A DNA stretch of 64,000 bases. Origin: Arthrobacter hankyongi. Lineage in GTDB: Bacteria; Actinomycetota; Actinomycetes; Actinomycetales; Micrococcaceae. The stretch lies in contig NZ_JAKLTQ010000001.1 of NCBI RefSeq assembly GCF_022012395.1, positions 1 through 64,000 on the forward strand, written 5' to 3'. The notes below the pieces were generated by a model, which was not told the DNA's origin, did not search any database, and worked only from the letters and a program-made list of their open reading frames with translations. Below, piece after piece: positions 55,824 through 64,000 of this stretch (within the stretch, counting starts at the first letter, position 1; each line of letters starts with the position of its first letter). The position numbers and the translations under genes were made by a program.

Positions 55824-56171
55824 TTAGGACCGGGCCGAGGCGAGGCCGCGGCTGAGGTCTTCCGGAAGTTCATCCGGAATTTCCGAAACGAATTCCCGGG
55901 ACAGCTCCTGCGGCACCGTGTCCGGAATGATCACGCCTTCGGCATCCGCGACGCGGTCGCTCACCTGGCGGAGCATCAGCGATAACGGCACCTCGAGTGC
56001 GGAGCAAATGGATGAAAGCAGTTCCGATGAAGCTTCCTTCTGGCCGCGTTCGACTTCGCTCAGGTAACCGAGGGAAACACGGGCGCTGTGTGACACTTCG
56101 CGCAGGGTGCGGCCCTGACGCTGCCGGACATCGCGAAGGACGTCACCAATTTCGTGGCGTAGCACTACCAT
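55824..56171 (-). CDS. clgR: XRE-family regulator, ClgR type
   Basis: Protein of 115 aa with one Cro/C1-type helix-turn-helix (about 8-65, [31 protein letters not shown]), of the ClgR/PopR kind that activates clp protease genes in actinobacteria. Size and place beside cinA and pgsA agree with ClgR. The short C-terminal acidic tail ends in SARS. ATG 56171 has GAAGGAG upstream; an open frame continues to 56261 but lacks a good start. Confidence 0.87.
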   Translation of the reverse strand: MVVLRHEIGDVLRDVRQRQGRTLREVSHSARVSLGYLSEVERGQKEASSELLSSICSALEVPLSLMLRQVSDRVADAEGVIIPDTVPQELSREFVSEIPDELPEDLSRGLASARS

Positions 56172-56366
56172 CTTGCGCTCCTTCTCTCGATGGGCTTCCG
56201 TAGCCAGGCCCACATCACGCCAACGGACTACGCCGTTCACGGATACGGGCTGCTTAACCATGTGTATCGCCTTGCTCCCTTGTATCTCTACCGCGGCCGA
56301 AACCGCTGATTTCTAAAGCTTAGCCAACAACGCTAGCAGTTGCCGACACCTTTGATAACTCCCGGG

Positions 56367-56909
56367 TCATTTATTTTGTTCCCCCCGGCCGGCCCGGACC
56401 GGCCCGTCCCGGAACACTGTCGGCCTGGCCGGCTGCTCCACCACGGCACGGCGCAATTCGGCCAGCGCGGCGGCGGCAGCCTGCAGCCTGATCTCGGCGC
56501 GGTCGCCGTCGAACCGGAACTCGACGGCGCGGCTGCCGGCAGCCGTCGCGACCCCCACGAAGACCGTGCCAACGCTTTTTCCTCCGTGCGGCTCGGGGCC
56601 GGCAGCTCCAGTGGTGGAGATGCCGACGTCCGCCTGCAGTGCCCGGCGGGCACCGGCAGCCATCTGGCGTGCGACATCCGCATCAACGGCGCCATTGCGT
56701 TCGAGCAGGTCTGCGTCCACGCCCAGCAACGAGGACTTGACCGAGTTTTGGTAGGAAACGATGCCGCCCTGCAGGGTCCCCGAGGCTCCCGGGACCGTAG
56801 CGAGGGCCGAAGCTACCATGCCCGCGGTCAATGATTCCGCCGTGGCCACGGTGATCTTCTTGGCAATGGCGGCCAGCACCACTTCCTCGGCTGCTGCAGT
56901 CAGTGGCAT
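56367..56909 (-). CDS. CinA-family nicotinamide-nucleotide amidohydrolase
   Basis: Stand-alone CinA C-terminal (PncC-type) domain, 180 aa. ATAESLTAGMVASALATVPGAS (about 22-43), YQNSVKSSLLGVD and GISTTGAAGPEP are the family motifs. It turns nicotinamide mononucleotide to nicotinic acid mononucleotide in pyridine-nucleotide recycling. The N-terminal competence-damage domain is missing, as in many actinobacteria. ATG 56909 has AAGGGGA upstream. Between pgsA and clgR. Confidence 0.92.
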   Translation of the reverse strand: MPLTAAAEEVVLAAIAKKITVATAESLTAGMVASALATVPGASGTLQGGIVSYQNSVKSSLLGVDADLLERNGAVDADVARQMAAGARRALQADVGISTTGAAGPEPHGGKSVGTVFVGVATAAGSRAVEFRFDGDRAEIRLQAAAAALAELRRAVVEQPARPTVFRDGPVRAGRGEQNK

Positions 56910-56956
56910 CGGTTCCCCTTGGATCGGCTTTCGGTCTGCTTTCAACCGGATTTCGG

Positions 56957-57550
56957 TCAGCGCGCGGCGGCACGCAGCCGCCAGGCCTTGGCAACATAAT
57001 CCACCCCGGTGACGACAGTTACCAGCACCGCCACCATCATGACGGCGAATGACACGGCGGCATAGATGCCGCCGGCCGGGCCCAGCCACTGTTCCAGCGG
57101 CATCAGGTACAGGAAGATGGCCGCCGTCTGCAGCACAGTCTTGAGCTTGCCGCCCCGGGAGGCGGGCATCACGCCGTATTTGATCACCACGAAGCGGAGC
57201 AGGGTGATGCCCACTTCGCGGACCAGGATCAGGACAGTCACCCACCACGGCAGCTCGCCGAGGGCCGAGAGCAGGATCAGCGCCGAACCGATTAGCAGTT
57301 TGTCCGCAATCGGGTCGGCGATCTTGCCGAAATTGGTAATGAGTCCGCGGCTGCGCGCGATGTCCCCATCCAGCTTGTCCGTATAAATGGCCGCTGCGAA
57401 GACCAGCACCGCCAACCAGCGGAACAGGCCACCGGCTCCGGCGTCCACCAGCATGAACCAGATGAAGACCGGCACCATCAAGATGCGCAGCACGGTCAGG
57501 ACATTGGCGATATTCAGCAGGGGTACGGGCCGGGACAGGGATTCACTCAC
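56957..57550 (-). CDS. pgsA: CDP-diacylglycerol-glycerol-3-phosphate 3-phosphatidyltransferase
   Basis: Membrane enzyme (197 aa) for phosphatidylglycerol synthesis. The CDP-alcohol phosphatidyltransferase motif DG..AR..G..D..D is seen in TDKLDGDIARSRGLITNFGKIADPIADK (split, near 58-84). Four or more membrane segments. GTG 57550. In the usual actinobacterial row ftsK-pgsA-cinA-clgR. Confidence 0.94.
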   Translation of the reverse strand: MSESLSRPVPLLNIANVLTVLRILMVPVFIWFMLVDAGAGGLFRWLAVLVFAAAIYTDKLDGDIARSRGLITNFGKIADPIADKLLIGSALILLSALGELPWWVTVLILVREVGITLLRFVVIKYGVMPASRGGKLKTVLQTAAIFLYLMPLEQWLGPAGGIYAAVSFAVMMVAVLVTVVTGVDYVAKAWRLRAAAR

Positions 57551-57624
57551 CTGACAAGGCTACCGGGCGGGCGACGGCGGGTCCCCCCGGCCGGGGATTT
57601 GTGCGGCTTGGTCACGGATACCGG

Positions 57625-60450
57625 TCACCGGCCGGTGAGGCTCCAGGCGTCTTCGGAACCGGAGCCATCATCGTCGTCGTAATAATCCACCGCCTGCGGC
57701 CGCGCATCCAGGTCCCGGGCCACCAGATCCACCGGCTCGTCCGTGCCGTGGTTCGCGTTGGCGTTGTCTGCCAGCGCCTCCGTCATCGGATCCGCCGCCC
57801 CGGCAGCCGGAGCCTCGTCGCCACGGATGGCCGCCAGCGTGGCCGCAAGGTCATCCGGCTTGACCAGCACATCGCGGGCCTTCGAGCCCTCCGACGGGCC
57901 GACCACACCACGGGACTCAAGCAGGTCCATGAGCCGGCCTGCCTTGGCAAAACCCACGCGCAGCTTGCGCTGGAGCATCGAGGTGGAACCGAACTGCGTG
58001 GTGACGACCAGCTCGGTCGCCTGCAGCAGCACGTCCAGGTCGTCTCCGATGTCGTCGTCGATCTGCTTCTTGGGCGCCTCGACGGCGACATCCTCGCGGT
58101 AGTCCGCCTGCAGCTGGCCCTTGACATGCTCGACCACCTGGTGGATCTCGGCTTCGGAGACCCAGGCGCCCTGCACACGCATCGGCTTGGACATACCCAT
58201 CGGCAGGAAGAGCGCGTCACCCTGGCCGATCAGCTTCTCGGCTCCCGGCTGGTCCAGCACCACCCGGGAGTCCGTCACGGAGGAGGTCGCGAACGCCATG
58301 CGCGAGGGCACGTTCGCCTTGATCAGTCCGGTGACGACGTCGACCGACGGGCGCTGGGTAGCCAGCACCAAGTGGATACCGGCGGCACGGGCCAGCTGGG
58401 TGATGCGCACGATCGAGTCTTCGACGTCGCGCGGGGCCACCATCATCAGGTCCGCCAGCTCGTCCACGATGACCAGCAGGTAGGGGTACGGCTTCATGAC
58501 CCGCTGGGATCCGGCCGGCGGGTGGACCTTGCCGTTCCGCACTGCCTTGTTGAAATCGTCGATGTGTTTGTAGCCGAAGTTCGCCAGGTCGTCGTAGCGG
58601 GTGTCCATCTCCCGGACCACCCACTGCAGGGCCTCGGCCGCCTTCTTCGGGTTGGTAATGATCGGGGTGATCAGGTGCGGCACGCCCTCGTAGGCGGTCA
58701 GTTCCACACGCTTGGGGTCCACCATCACCATGCGTACCTCGTCCGGAGTGGCGCGCATCAGGATCGAGGTGATCATCGAGTTCACGAACGAGGACTTACC
58801 GGCACCGGTGGCGCCGGCGACCAGCATGTGCGGCATCTTGGCCAGGTTGGCCACCACGAAGCCGCCTTCGACGTCCTTGCCCACACCCATCACCATCGGG
58901 TGGTCCGTCTTACGGGCGTTGTTCGAGCGCAGCACGTCACCCAGGGAGACGGTCTCGCGGTCGGTGTTCGGGATTTCGATGCCGATTGCCGACTTGCCCG
59001 GGATCGGACTGAGGATGCGCACATCGGAGCTGGCCACGGCATAGGAGATGTTCTTGGACAGCGCGGTGACCCGTTCTACCTTGGTGCCCGGCGACAGCTC
59101 GATCTCGTAGCGGGTGACCGTCGGGCCGCGCGAAAAGCCGGTGACGTGCGCGTCAACATTGAACTGGTCCAGCGTCTGGGTCAGCGCCGCGACCACGGCG
59201 TCGTTGGCCTCGGAGCGCTCCTTCGAGGGCGGCCCGGCCACCAGGAAGTCCGACGACGGCAACGTGTAGGCCACGTCCCCGGAGAGCTGGAGCTGCTCGG
59301 TCCGCTGCGGGATCGGGGTCGCGGGCGGTTCCGGTACCCGGTGCAGCATGGGCACGACGGCGGTGGCCGGCTCGGGCAGCACCGGTATCGCCTCGGTGGC
59401 GCCTTCGGGCACGGCACCACCGGGCAGCAGGCCCTGGTCGCGCTTGAGCTTGTCCATCTCGAGTTCGGCGCGGGTGGGACGGCGCACCCCCGGCGGTACC
59501 TTGGGCGCCGCCGGGGCGGGCTCGTCGTCCGGGTCCGGTTCGATGACGGGGGTTTCGAATGCCTCCGAAATGTGGAATGTCTCGTCCTCGGACACCGGTT
59601 CGGCGTTCTTGTCCTTGCCGAAGCGGCGGCGCTTCTTCTTGGCCGGGGCCGCCGGGGCGTCATGCTCGTACAGGTAGCTCTGGTCGTGGGCGTCCGGGTC
59701 CGTGCCGTCGCGCAGGTCCTGGCCCATCAGATGCTCGTACAGGGCCCGCAGCCGCAGCGGAATGTGGCGGAACGGGGTGGCGGTCACGATCAGCACGCTG
59801 ACAAAGGCCAGCAGCGAGTACGCCACCACCGGAATCAGCACGTTGATCCCGGCCAGCGGCCCGGCCACCAGGTAGCCGACCATGCCGCCGGCGTGCCAGA
59901 GCGGATCCAGCCCGGCGGCCAGCGCCGGCTGGCCGCCGATGACATGCGCCAGCCCGGTGCCCGAGAGCATGGCCAGGCTCAGGCCGACGGCGATCCGGTT
60001 ATTGGCCGCGTTCTGCTCCGGGTAGCGGAAGAGGCGCACGGCGAAGGCGCCCAGGAAGACCGGCAGGACCAGGGCCATCCAGCCGAAGGTCCCGCCGAAG
60101 ACGGCGTGCACGACGTCGGCGAAGCCGCCGTCGAGGTCCCACCATTCGACGACGGCCACCAGCGCGGCCACCAGCAGCAGGAACAGACCGGTGCCGTCGC
60201 GGCGCAGCTCGTAATCCGGGTGCACGTCCGGGCCCAGCTTGCGGATACCGGCTGCGACAATCCGGGCCACGCCCATCCAGGCTCCGTGGATCATCCGCGG
60301 CAGCAGCCCGGCATGCTCCGGGCCGGACGGCTGGACTGCTTTGGTGGACGTAGACTTGCCGCGCCCGGAGGAGGCACGCCCGGATCCGGCCGGTGACTTG
60401 CCGCGCGACTGCTGGTTGCCGTTTCGGGCAGGAGAAGTACGAGTCGCCAT
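57625..60450 (-). CDS. ftsK: DNA translocase FtsK
   Basis: Septum-bound DNA pump (941 aa). Membrane segments lie at about 80-255, then an Ala/Pro and acidic linker (about 255-400), the translocase motor (about 430-830) with Walker A AGATGAGKSS near 545, and a C-terminal gamma winged helix (about 850-910, ELVVTTQFGSTSMLQRKLRVGFAKAGRLMDLLE in parts) that reads KOPS sites. ATG 60450; TAACCT lies seven bases before it. The N-terminal ~70 residues are basic and Ser/Lys rich. Confidence 0.96.
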   Translation of the reverse strand: MATRTSPARNGNQQSRGKSPAGSGRASSGRGKSTSTKAVQPSGPEHAGLLPRMIHGAWMGVARIVAAGIRKLGPDVHPDYELRRDGTGLFLLLVAALVAVVEWWDLDGGFADVVHAVFGGTFGWMALVLPVFLGAFAVRLFRYPEQNAANNRIAVGLSLAMLSGTGLAHVIGGQPALAAGLDPLWHAGGMVGYLVAGPLAGINVLIPVVAYSLLAFVSVLIVTATPFRHIPLRLRALYEHLMGQDLRDGTDPDAHDQSYLYEHDAPAAPAKKKRRRFGKDKNAEPVSEDETFHISEAFETPVIEPDPDDEPAPAAPKVPPGVRRPTRAELEMDKLKRDQGLLPGGAVPEGATEAIPVLPEPATAVVPMLHRVPEPPATPIPQRTEQLQLSGDVAYTLPSSDFLVAGPPSKERSEANDAVVAALTQTLDQFNVDAHVTGFSRGPTVTRYEIELSPGTKVERVTALSKNISYAVASSDVRILSPIPGKSAIGIEIPNTDRETVSLGDVLRSNNARKTDHPMVMGVGKDVEGGFVVANLAKMPHMLVAGATGAGKSSFVNSMITSILMRATPDEVRMVMVDPKRVELTAYEGVPHLITPIITNPKKAAEALQWVVREMDTRYDDLANFGYKHIDDFNKAVRNGKVHPPAGSQRVMKPYPYLLVIVDELADLMMVAPRDVEDSIVRITQLARAAGIHLVLATQRPSVDVVTGLIKANVPSRMAFATSSVTDSRVVLDQPGAEKLIGQGDALFLPMGMSKPMRVQGAWVSEAEIHQVVEHVKGQLQADYREDVAVEAPKKQIDDDIGDDLDVLLQATELVVTTQFGSTSMLQRKLRVGFAKAGRLMDLLESRGVVGPSEGSKARDVLVKPDDLAATLAAIRGDEAPAAGAADPMTEALADNANANHGTDEPVDLVARDLDARPQAVDYYDDDDGSGSEDAWSLTGR

Positions 60451-60457
60451 AGGGGCT

Positions 60458-60463
60458 AGGTTA
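60458..60463 (-). promoter_or_regulatory. Candidate -10 box, leaderless start of ftsK
   Basis: On the minus strand TAACCT stands seven bases before ATG 60450, with no ribosome site. Confidence 0.4.
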
Positions 60464-60513
60464 CCCGCAAAGCAGGCCGGGCTGGGGGATCTCGCGGCCG
60501 GAAGCGTCCGGTG

Positions 60514-62205
60514 TCACGCCTCCAGCACCACCGGCACGATCATCGGCCGGCGGCGGTAGCGGCGGTTCACCCAGGTGCCGATGACACGGCGGACAGCCTG
60601 CTGCAGCTGGTAGGTGGTGTGGTCCAGGTTGCCCACCACAGCCTCTTCCAGCGCAGCGGTGATCTTGGGCTTGATCTCGTCGAACACCGCATCATCCTCG
60701 GCGAAGCCGCGGGCGTGGATCTCGGGGCCGGAAACGATCTTGCCGGTGCTGCGGTTCACCACCGTGATCACCGAGATGAAGCCCTCTTCACCCAGGATCC
60801 GGCGGTCCTTCAGGTCAGCATCGGTAATCTCGCCGATGCTGGATCCGTCCACATAGACGAAGCCGCATTCGAGCTGGCCCACGATCCGGGCCTTGCCGCC
60901 GGCGAGGTCGACCACGGTGCCGCCGTCGGTCAGCAGCACATTCTCTTCCGGGATACCGGTGGCCTGGGCCAGCTTGCCGTTGGCGATCAGGTGCCGGGTT
61001 TCCCCATGCACCGGCATCACGTTCTTCGGCTTGATGATGTTGTAGCAGTAGAGCAGCTCACCGGCGGCGGCGTGGCCGGAAACGTGCACGTTGGCATTGC
61101 CCTTGTGGATGACGTCGGCGCCGAGCTTAAGCAGACCGTTGATCACCCGGAACACCGCGTTCTCGTTCCCGGGGATCAGCGAGGAGGCCAGGATCACCGT
61201 GTCCCCTTGGCCGACCTTGACCCGGTGGTCCCCGTTGGCCATCCGGGACAGGGCCGCCATCGGCTCGCCTTGGGACCCGGTGGACATCAGCACAATCCTG
61301 TCGTCGGGGAAGTCCTCGACGTTCTTCAGCTCCACCAGGATGCCCTCGGGCACGTTGAGGTAGCCGAGCTTTTCGGCGATCCCCATGTTGCGGACCATGG
61401 AGCGGCCCACGAAGGCCACATGCCGCCCGTGCGCCGCGGCGGCGTCGAGCACCTGCTGCACCCGGTGCACGTGCGAGGAGAAGGAGGCCACGATGATGCG
61501 CTTTTCGACCTGGCCGAAGAGCCGTTCCAGCACCGGACCGATTTCCTTTTCCGCGGTGGTGAACCCGGGGACGTCCGCGTTGGTGGAGTCCGGCATGAAC
61601 AGGTCCACGCCCTCCTCACCCAGCCGGGCGAAAGCGCGCAGGTCGGTGATCCGCCCGTCCAGCGGCAGCTGGTCCATCTTGAAGTCGCCGGTGTGCAGCA
61701 CATTGCCGGCCGCGGTCCGGATGAAGACGGCCAGCGCGTCCGGAATAGAGTGGTTGACCGCCACGAATTCACATTCGAACGGTCCGAACTGCTCGATCTG
61801 GCCCTCGGAAACGGTCAGGGTGTAGGGCTTGATCCGGTGCTCGGCCAGTTTGGCCTCGACCAGGGCAAGGGTCAGCTGGGAGCCGATCAGCGGAATGTCC
61901 TGGCGTAGCCGCAGCAGGTACGGCACGGCTCCGATGTGGTCCTCGTGCCCGTGGGTCAGCACGACGCCGACGACGTCGTCGAGACGGTCCTCGATGTAGG
62001 AGAAGTCCGGCAGGATCAGGTCCACGCCGGGCTGGTGCTCCTCGGGGAACAGCACCCCGCAGTCCACAATCAGCAGCTTGGAATCGATTTCGAAGACGGC
62101 CATGTTCCGGCCGATTTCGCCGAGCCCGCCGAGGGGCACAATGCGCAGGGTGCCGTCCGCGAGCTTCGGCGGGGTACGCAGCTGTGAAATTGTGGATTCA
62201 CTCAT
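60514..62205 (-). CDS. rnj: Ribonuclease J
   Basis: Metallo-beta-lactamase/beta-CASP ribonuclease (563 aa) with endo- and 5'-exonuclease activity in RNA decay and rRNA maturation. The metal motif HGHEDH is at 85-90; other sites include HSIPDA, HTGDFK and the beta-CASP block with FSSHVHRVQQV and STGSQGEPM, then HVSGHA. ATG 62205 with AAGG upstream follows the dapA stop closely, as in many actinobacteria where dapA and rnj are one unit. Confidence 0.97.
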   Translation of the reverse strand: MSESTISQLRTPPKLADGTLRIVPLGGLGEIGRNMAVFEIDSKLLIVDCGVLFPEEHQPGVDLILPDFSYIEDRLDDVVGVVLTHGHEDHIGAVPYLLRLRQDIPLIGSQLTLALVEAKLAEHRIKPYTLTVSEGQIEQFGPFECEFVAVNHSIPDALAVFIRTAAGNVLHTGDFKMDQLPLDGRITDLRAFARLGEEGVDLFMPDSTNADVPGFTTAEKEIGPVLERLFGQVEKRIIVASFSSHVHRVQQVLDAAAAHGRHVAFVGRSMVRNMGIAEKLGYLNVPEGILVELKNVEDFPDDRIVLMSTGSQGEPMAALSRMANGDHRVKVGQGDTVILASSLIPGNENAVFRVINGLLKLGADVIHKGNANVHVSGHAAAGELLYCYNIIKPKNVMPVHGETRHLIANGKLAQATGIPEENVLLTDGGTVVDLAGGKARIVGQLECGFVYVDGSSIGEITDADLKDRRILGEEGFISVITVVNRSTGKIVSGPEIHARGFAEDDAVFDEIKPKITAALEEAVVGNLDHTTYQLQQAVRRVIGTWVNRRYRRRPMIVPVVLEA

Positions 62206-62213
62206 GCTTGGCC

Positions 62214-63125
62214 TTAGACCTCCAGGTTCCAGCCGGCTTCCGCAAGATCGGCCAGGATGGGTGCGAGCTCGGCGTCGGTCGGCTCGACCAGCGGCAGGCG
62301 GACCACCGAGTTGGGCAGGACTTTCTGCCACTTAAGAATTTGCTTGGCCGCCACGGCACCCTGGATGTGGGTCATGACGGCACGCTGGATCGGATCCAGC
62401 TCGAAGTGCAGCCGGCGGGCGGTGGCCAGGTCGCCGGCGTGCATGGCATCGACCAGGGCGCGGTACTGGGCCGTCGCCACGTGCGCGGTGACGGAGACGA
62501 CGCCGACGGCGCCGGCAGCCATCAGCGGCAGGGTGAGCCCGTCGTCGCCGGAGTAGACGTCCAGGTCGGTGTTCGCCAGCACGCGCGTGGTGGCTTGGTA
62601 GTCGGCCTTGGCATCCTTGAGCGCCACGATGCGCGGATGCTCGGCGAGACGGATCAGGGTCTCGGTTTCGATCGGAATGCAGGCACGGCCGGGAATGTCG
62701 TAGACCATCACCGGCAGGTCGGTCGCATCGGCGATGGCTTCGATGTGGGCCTGGACCCCGGCCTGGCTCGGCTTGTTGTAGTACGGGGTGGTCACGAGCA
62801 GGCCGTCCACGCCCAGCTCGGCGGCCTGGCGGGAGAGCCGGATGGAATGGCGGGTGTCGTTGGTGGTGGAACCGGCGATGACCTTGGCACGGCCGCCCAC
62901 GGCGTCGCGCACGGTCTTGAACATGCCCAGGTTCTCTTCGTCGCTCAGCGTCGAGGTCTCGCCGGTGGTCCCGGTGACTACGAGCCCGTCGCAGCCGTCG
63001 TCGACGAGTTTGGCGGCCAACTCGGCCGTCGTTGCGTAATCCACTTCGCCGTCCTCGGTGAACGGGGTGACCATGGCGGTGACCAGGGTGCCAAAAGTGT
63101 ACTCACGGATTTCAGACTCAGCCAT
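62214..63125 (-). CDS. dapA: 4-hydroxy-tetrahydrodipicolinate synthase
   Basis: First committed enzyme of the lysine/diaminopimelate path (303 aa), joining pyruvate and aspartate semialdehyde. Schiff-base Lys170 is in VALKDAK; catalytic Tyr142 in VYDIPGR; TGTTGE at 51-56 binds substrate. ATG 63125 with TAACGT seven bases upstream and no ribosome site. Leads the dapA-rnj pair; dapF lies about 13 kb away. Confidence 0.98.
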   Translation of the reverse strand: MAESEIREYTFGTLVTAMVTPFTEDGEVDYATTAELAAKLVDDGCDGLVVTGTTGETSTLSDEENLGMFKTVRDAVGGRAKVIAGSTTNDTRHSIRLSRQAAELGVDGLLVTTPYYNKPSQAGVQAHIEAIADATDLPVMVYDIPGRACIPIETETLIRLAEHPRIVALKDAKADYQATTRVLANTDLDVYSGDDGLTLPLMAAGAVGVVSVTAHVATAQYRALVDAMHAGDLATARRLHFELDPIQRAVMTHIQGAVAAKQILKWQKVLPNSVVRLPLVEPTDAELAPILADLAEAGWNLEV

Positions 63126-63132
63126 GGGGAAA

Positions 63133-63138
63133 ACGTTA
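63133..63138 (-). promoter_or_regulatory. Candidate -10 box, leaderless start of dapA
   Basis: On the minus strand TAACGT is followed after seven bases by ATG 63125. Confidence 0.45.
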
Positions 63139-63189
63139 CCGTGCCGGAGCAGGTTTCATGGAATGCGCGGCCGGTCAGTGGCCGGCGCC

Positions 63190-63990
63190 TCAGACCCGGC
63201 TCGCCTGCGCCTGGAGGAAGTCCCGCAGCAGTGTTGTGACCGGTTCCACAGCCGCCAACGACGTCCCATGGTCCAGGCCGGGCAGTTCCCGGAACTGCGC
63301 GTGCGGCATCAGTTCCGCCGCCCGGCGTGAATCCTCCGCCCGCGGATGATCGCGGCTTCCGGCCAGCAGCAGCGCCGGGACCTGCAGCCGGGCCAGTTCG
63401 TCCTCGGCCAGGCCGGGCAGGCGCTCACCTTGGCGGAAATACGCCGCCAGGGCCGCGGCGTCGTTGGTTCCGAAGGCATGGGCCGTGACCGGGTCCAGCG
63501 GGTGGCCGGCACGGGCGGCCCAGCCGTCGATGAAGGCCGGCATGCCACCGCGCTCAAGCGCCTCGAGGTAGCCGGGGAAGAACAGATCCCCGACCTGGCC
63601 GCCCAGCGCACGCCAGGTCCCGCCCAGGCAGGCGAGCGAACGGATCCGGTCCGGCCGGGCGGCGGCCAGGCCGAAACCGACCCTGGCCCCAAAGGAATAG
63701 CCGAAGTAGTGGGCGGACTCGACGCCGCAGGCGTCCAGCACGGCCTCCACGTCCGCCATGAAGGCCTCGGTGGTGTAGGCGGCGTCCTCGTGCGGCTTGC
63801 CGCTGCGGCCGTGGCCGCGCATATCCAGGGCGATGAGCCGCCAGCCGGCCAGCGCCTTGCGGTAGCCCAGGCCGCGCCAGGCGGCCTTCGACAGGCCGGT
63901 GCCGTGCACCAGCAGCAGCGGCTCGCCGGTACCGTACTCCTCGTAGGCCAGCCGGACACCGTCGTGGGGATTATGGGTGTATCCAGTCAC
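63190..63990 (-). CDS. Alpha/beta hydrolase
   Basis: Alpha/beta hydrolase fold protein (266 aa): oxyanion-region LLLVHGTGLSKAAWRG, the nucleophile elbow GYSFGARVGFG (near 97-107, with Ser99), a cap domain (about 125-205), an acid-bearing segment LLAGSRDHPRAED and the final His in LPGLDHGTS. Substrate unknown; the fold covers esterases, peptidases and dehalogenases. The start is GTG 63990 with GGAG upstream, only ten bases from the window end. Confidence 0.85.
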   Translation of the reverse strand: MTGYTHNPHDGVRLAYEEYGTGEPLLLVHGTGLSKAAWRGLGYRKALAGWRLIALDMRGHGRSGKPHEDAAYTTEAFMADVEAVLDACGVESAHYFGYSFGARVGFGLAAARPDRIRSLACLGGTWRALGGQVGDLFFPGYLEALERGGMPAFIDGWAARAGHPLDPVTAHAFGTNDAAALAAYFRQGERLPGLAEDELARLQVPALLLAGSRDHPRAEDSRRAAELMPHAQFRELPGLDHGTSLAAVEPVTTLLRDFLQAQASRV

Positions 63991-64000
63991 CGCTCCACTT

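Noticed and set aside
62214-63125. Link between lysine-path genes (dapA, dapF) and a poly-lysine-type product
   Set aside because: Both are housekeeping genes in their usual actinobacterial places, far from the synthetase; their presence says nothing about its substrate.

Overview
The window looks like chromosomal DNA of a GC-rich actinobacterium, most likely a member of the Micrococcaceae close to Arthrobacter. The evidence is strongly GC-biased third codon positions, frequent GTG starts, the bifunctional HisA/PriA, a HelD-type helicase, a ClgR-type regulator, DUF3046 next to recA, a 13E12/DUF222-HNH protein, and the gene order dapA-rnj-ftsK-pgsA-cinA-clgR, recA-recX-miaB-miaA-dapF-hflX and lexA/LysM known from actinobacteria. 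No rRNA, tRNA, CRISPR array, prophage or insertion sequence was seen. No stretch over 300 bases lacks a gene. Nearly all genes are intact, and most of the core ones lie on the minus strand.

Layout. 1-8.5 kb: tyrS behind a HelD-like helicase, a 3-methyladenine DNA glycosylase, a double SRPBCC protein, a DUF222-HNH protein and a DUF6544-like protein. 8.5-17.2 kb: a full arginine cluster on the minus strand (argC-J-B-D-F-R, then argG-H). Its first five genes are coupled by 4-base overlaps or short gaps, and a candidate ArgR operator sits over the argC promoter. 17.3-23.8 kb: a quinone oxidoreductase, then the most unusual locus of the window, a 1293-residue membrane-bound adenylation/carrier protein of the Pls/PosA (epsilon-poly-lysine synthetase-like) type. 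It is coupled by TGATG to an M1 metallopeptidase and closed by a strong terminator. 23.8-33.6 kb: pheST and a set of small accessory genes (HEARH protein, SIMPL protein, Rv2578c-type radical SAM protein, Nudix hydrolase, MFS and CDF transporters, TrmH-type methylase). 33.6-36 kb: infC-rpmI-rplT, with an AUU start and a long Ala/Pro tail on IF-3 and an extra C-terminal domain on L20. 36-41 kb: DUF1844, SseB-like protein and hisC-B-H-A, with a 53-residue membrane protein hidden between hisH and hisA. 41-48.4 kb: the SOS pair LysM/lexA, a SOUL protein, an SDR, a DinG-type helicase, HflX and a RsmC-like methylase. 48.4-64 kb: dapF, a 107-base tandem repeat, miaA, miaB, a secreted transglycosylase-like protein, recX-recA, MarR, clgR, cinA, pgsA, ftsK, rnj, dapA and an alpha/beta hydrolase.

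How the parts work together. Four sites matching the actinobacterial LexA box (TCGAAC-N4-GTTCGA) lie before lexA, the divergent LysM gene, recA and the Rv2578c-type radical SAM gene, so an SOS regulon is visible within the window. Several genes have a TANNNT hexamer 6-8 bases before the start codon and no Shine-Dalgarno sequence, which suggests leaderless transcripts. The Pls/PosA-like synthetase plus peptidase is the best candidate for an undescribed biosynthetic system: the family is known, but the product here cannot be read from sequence alone.
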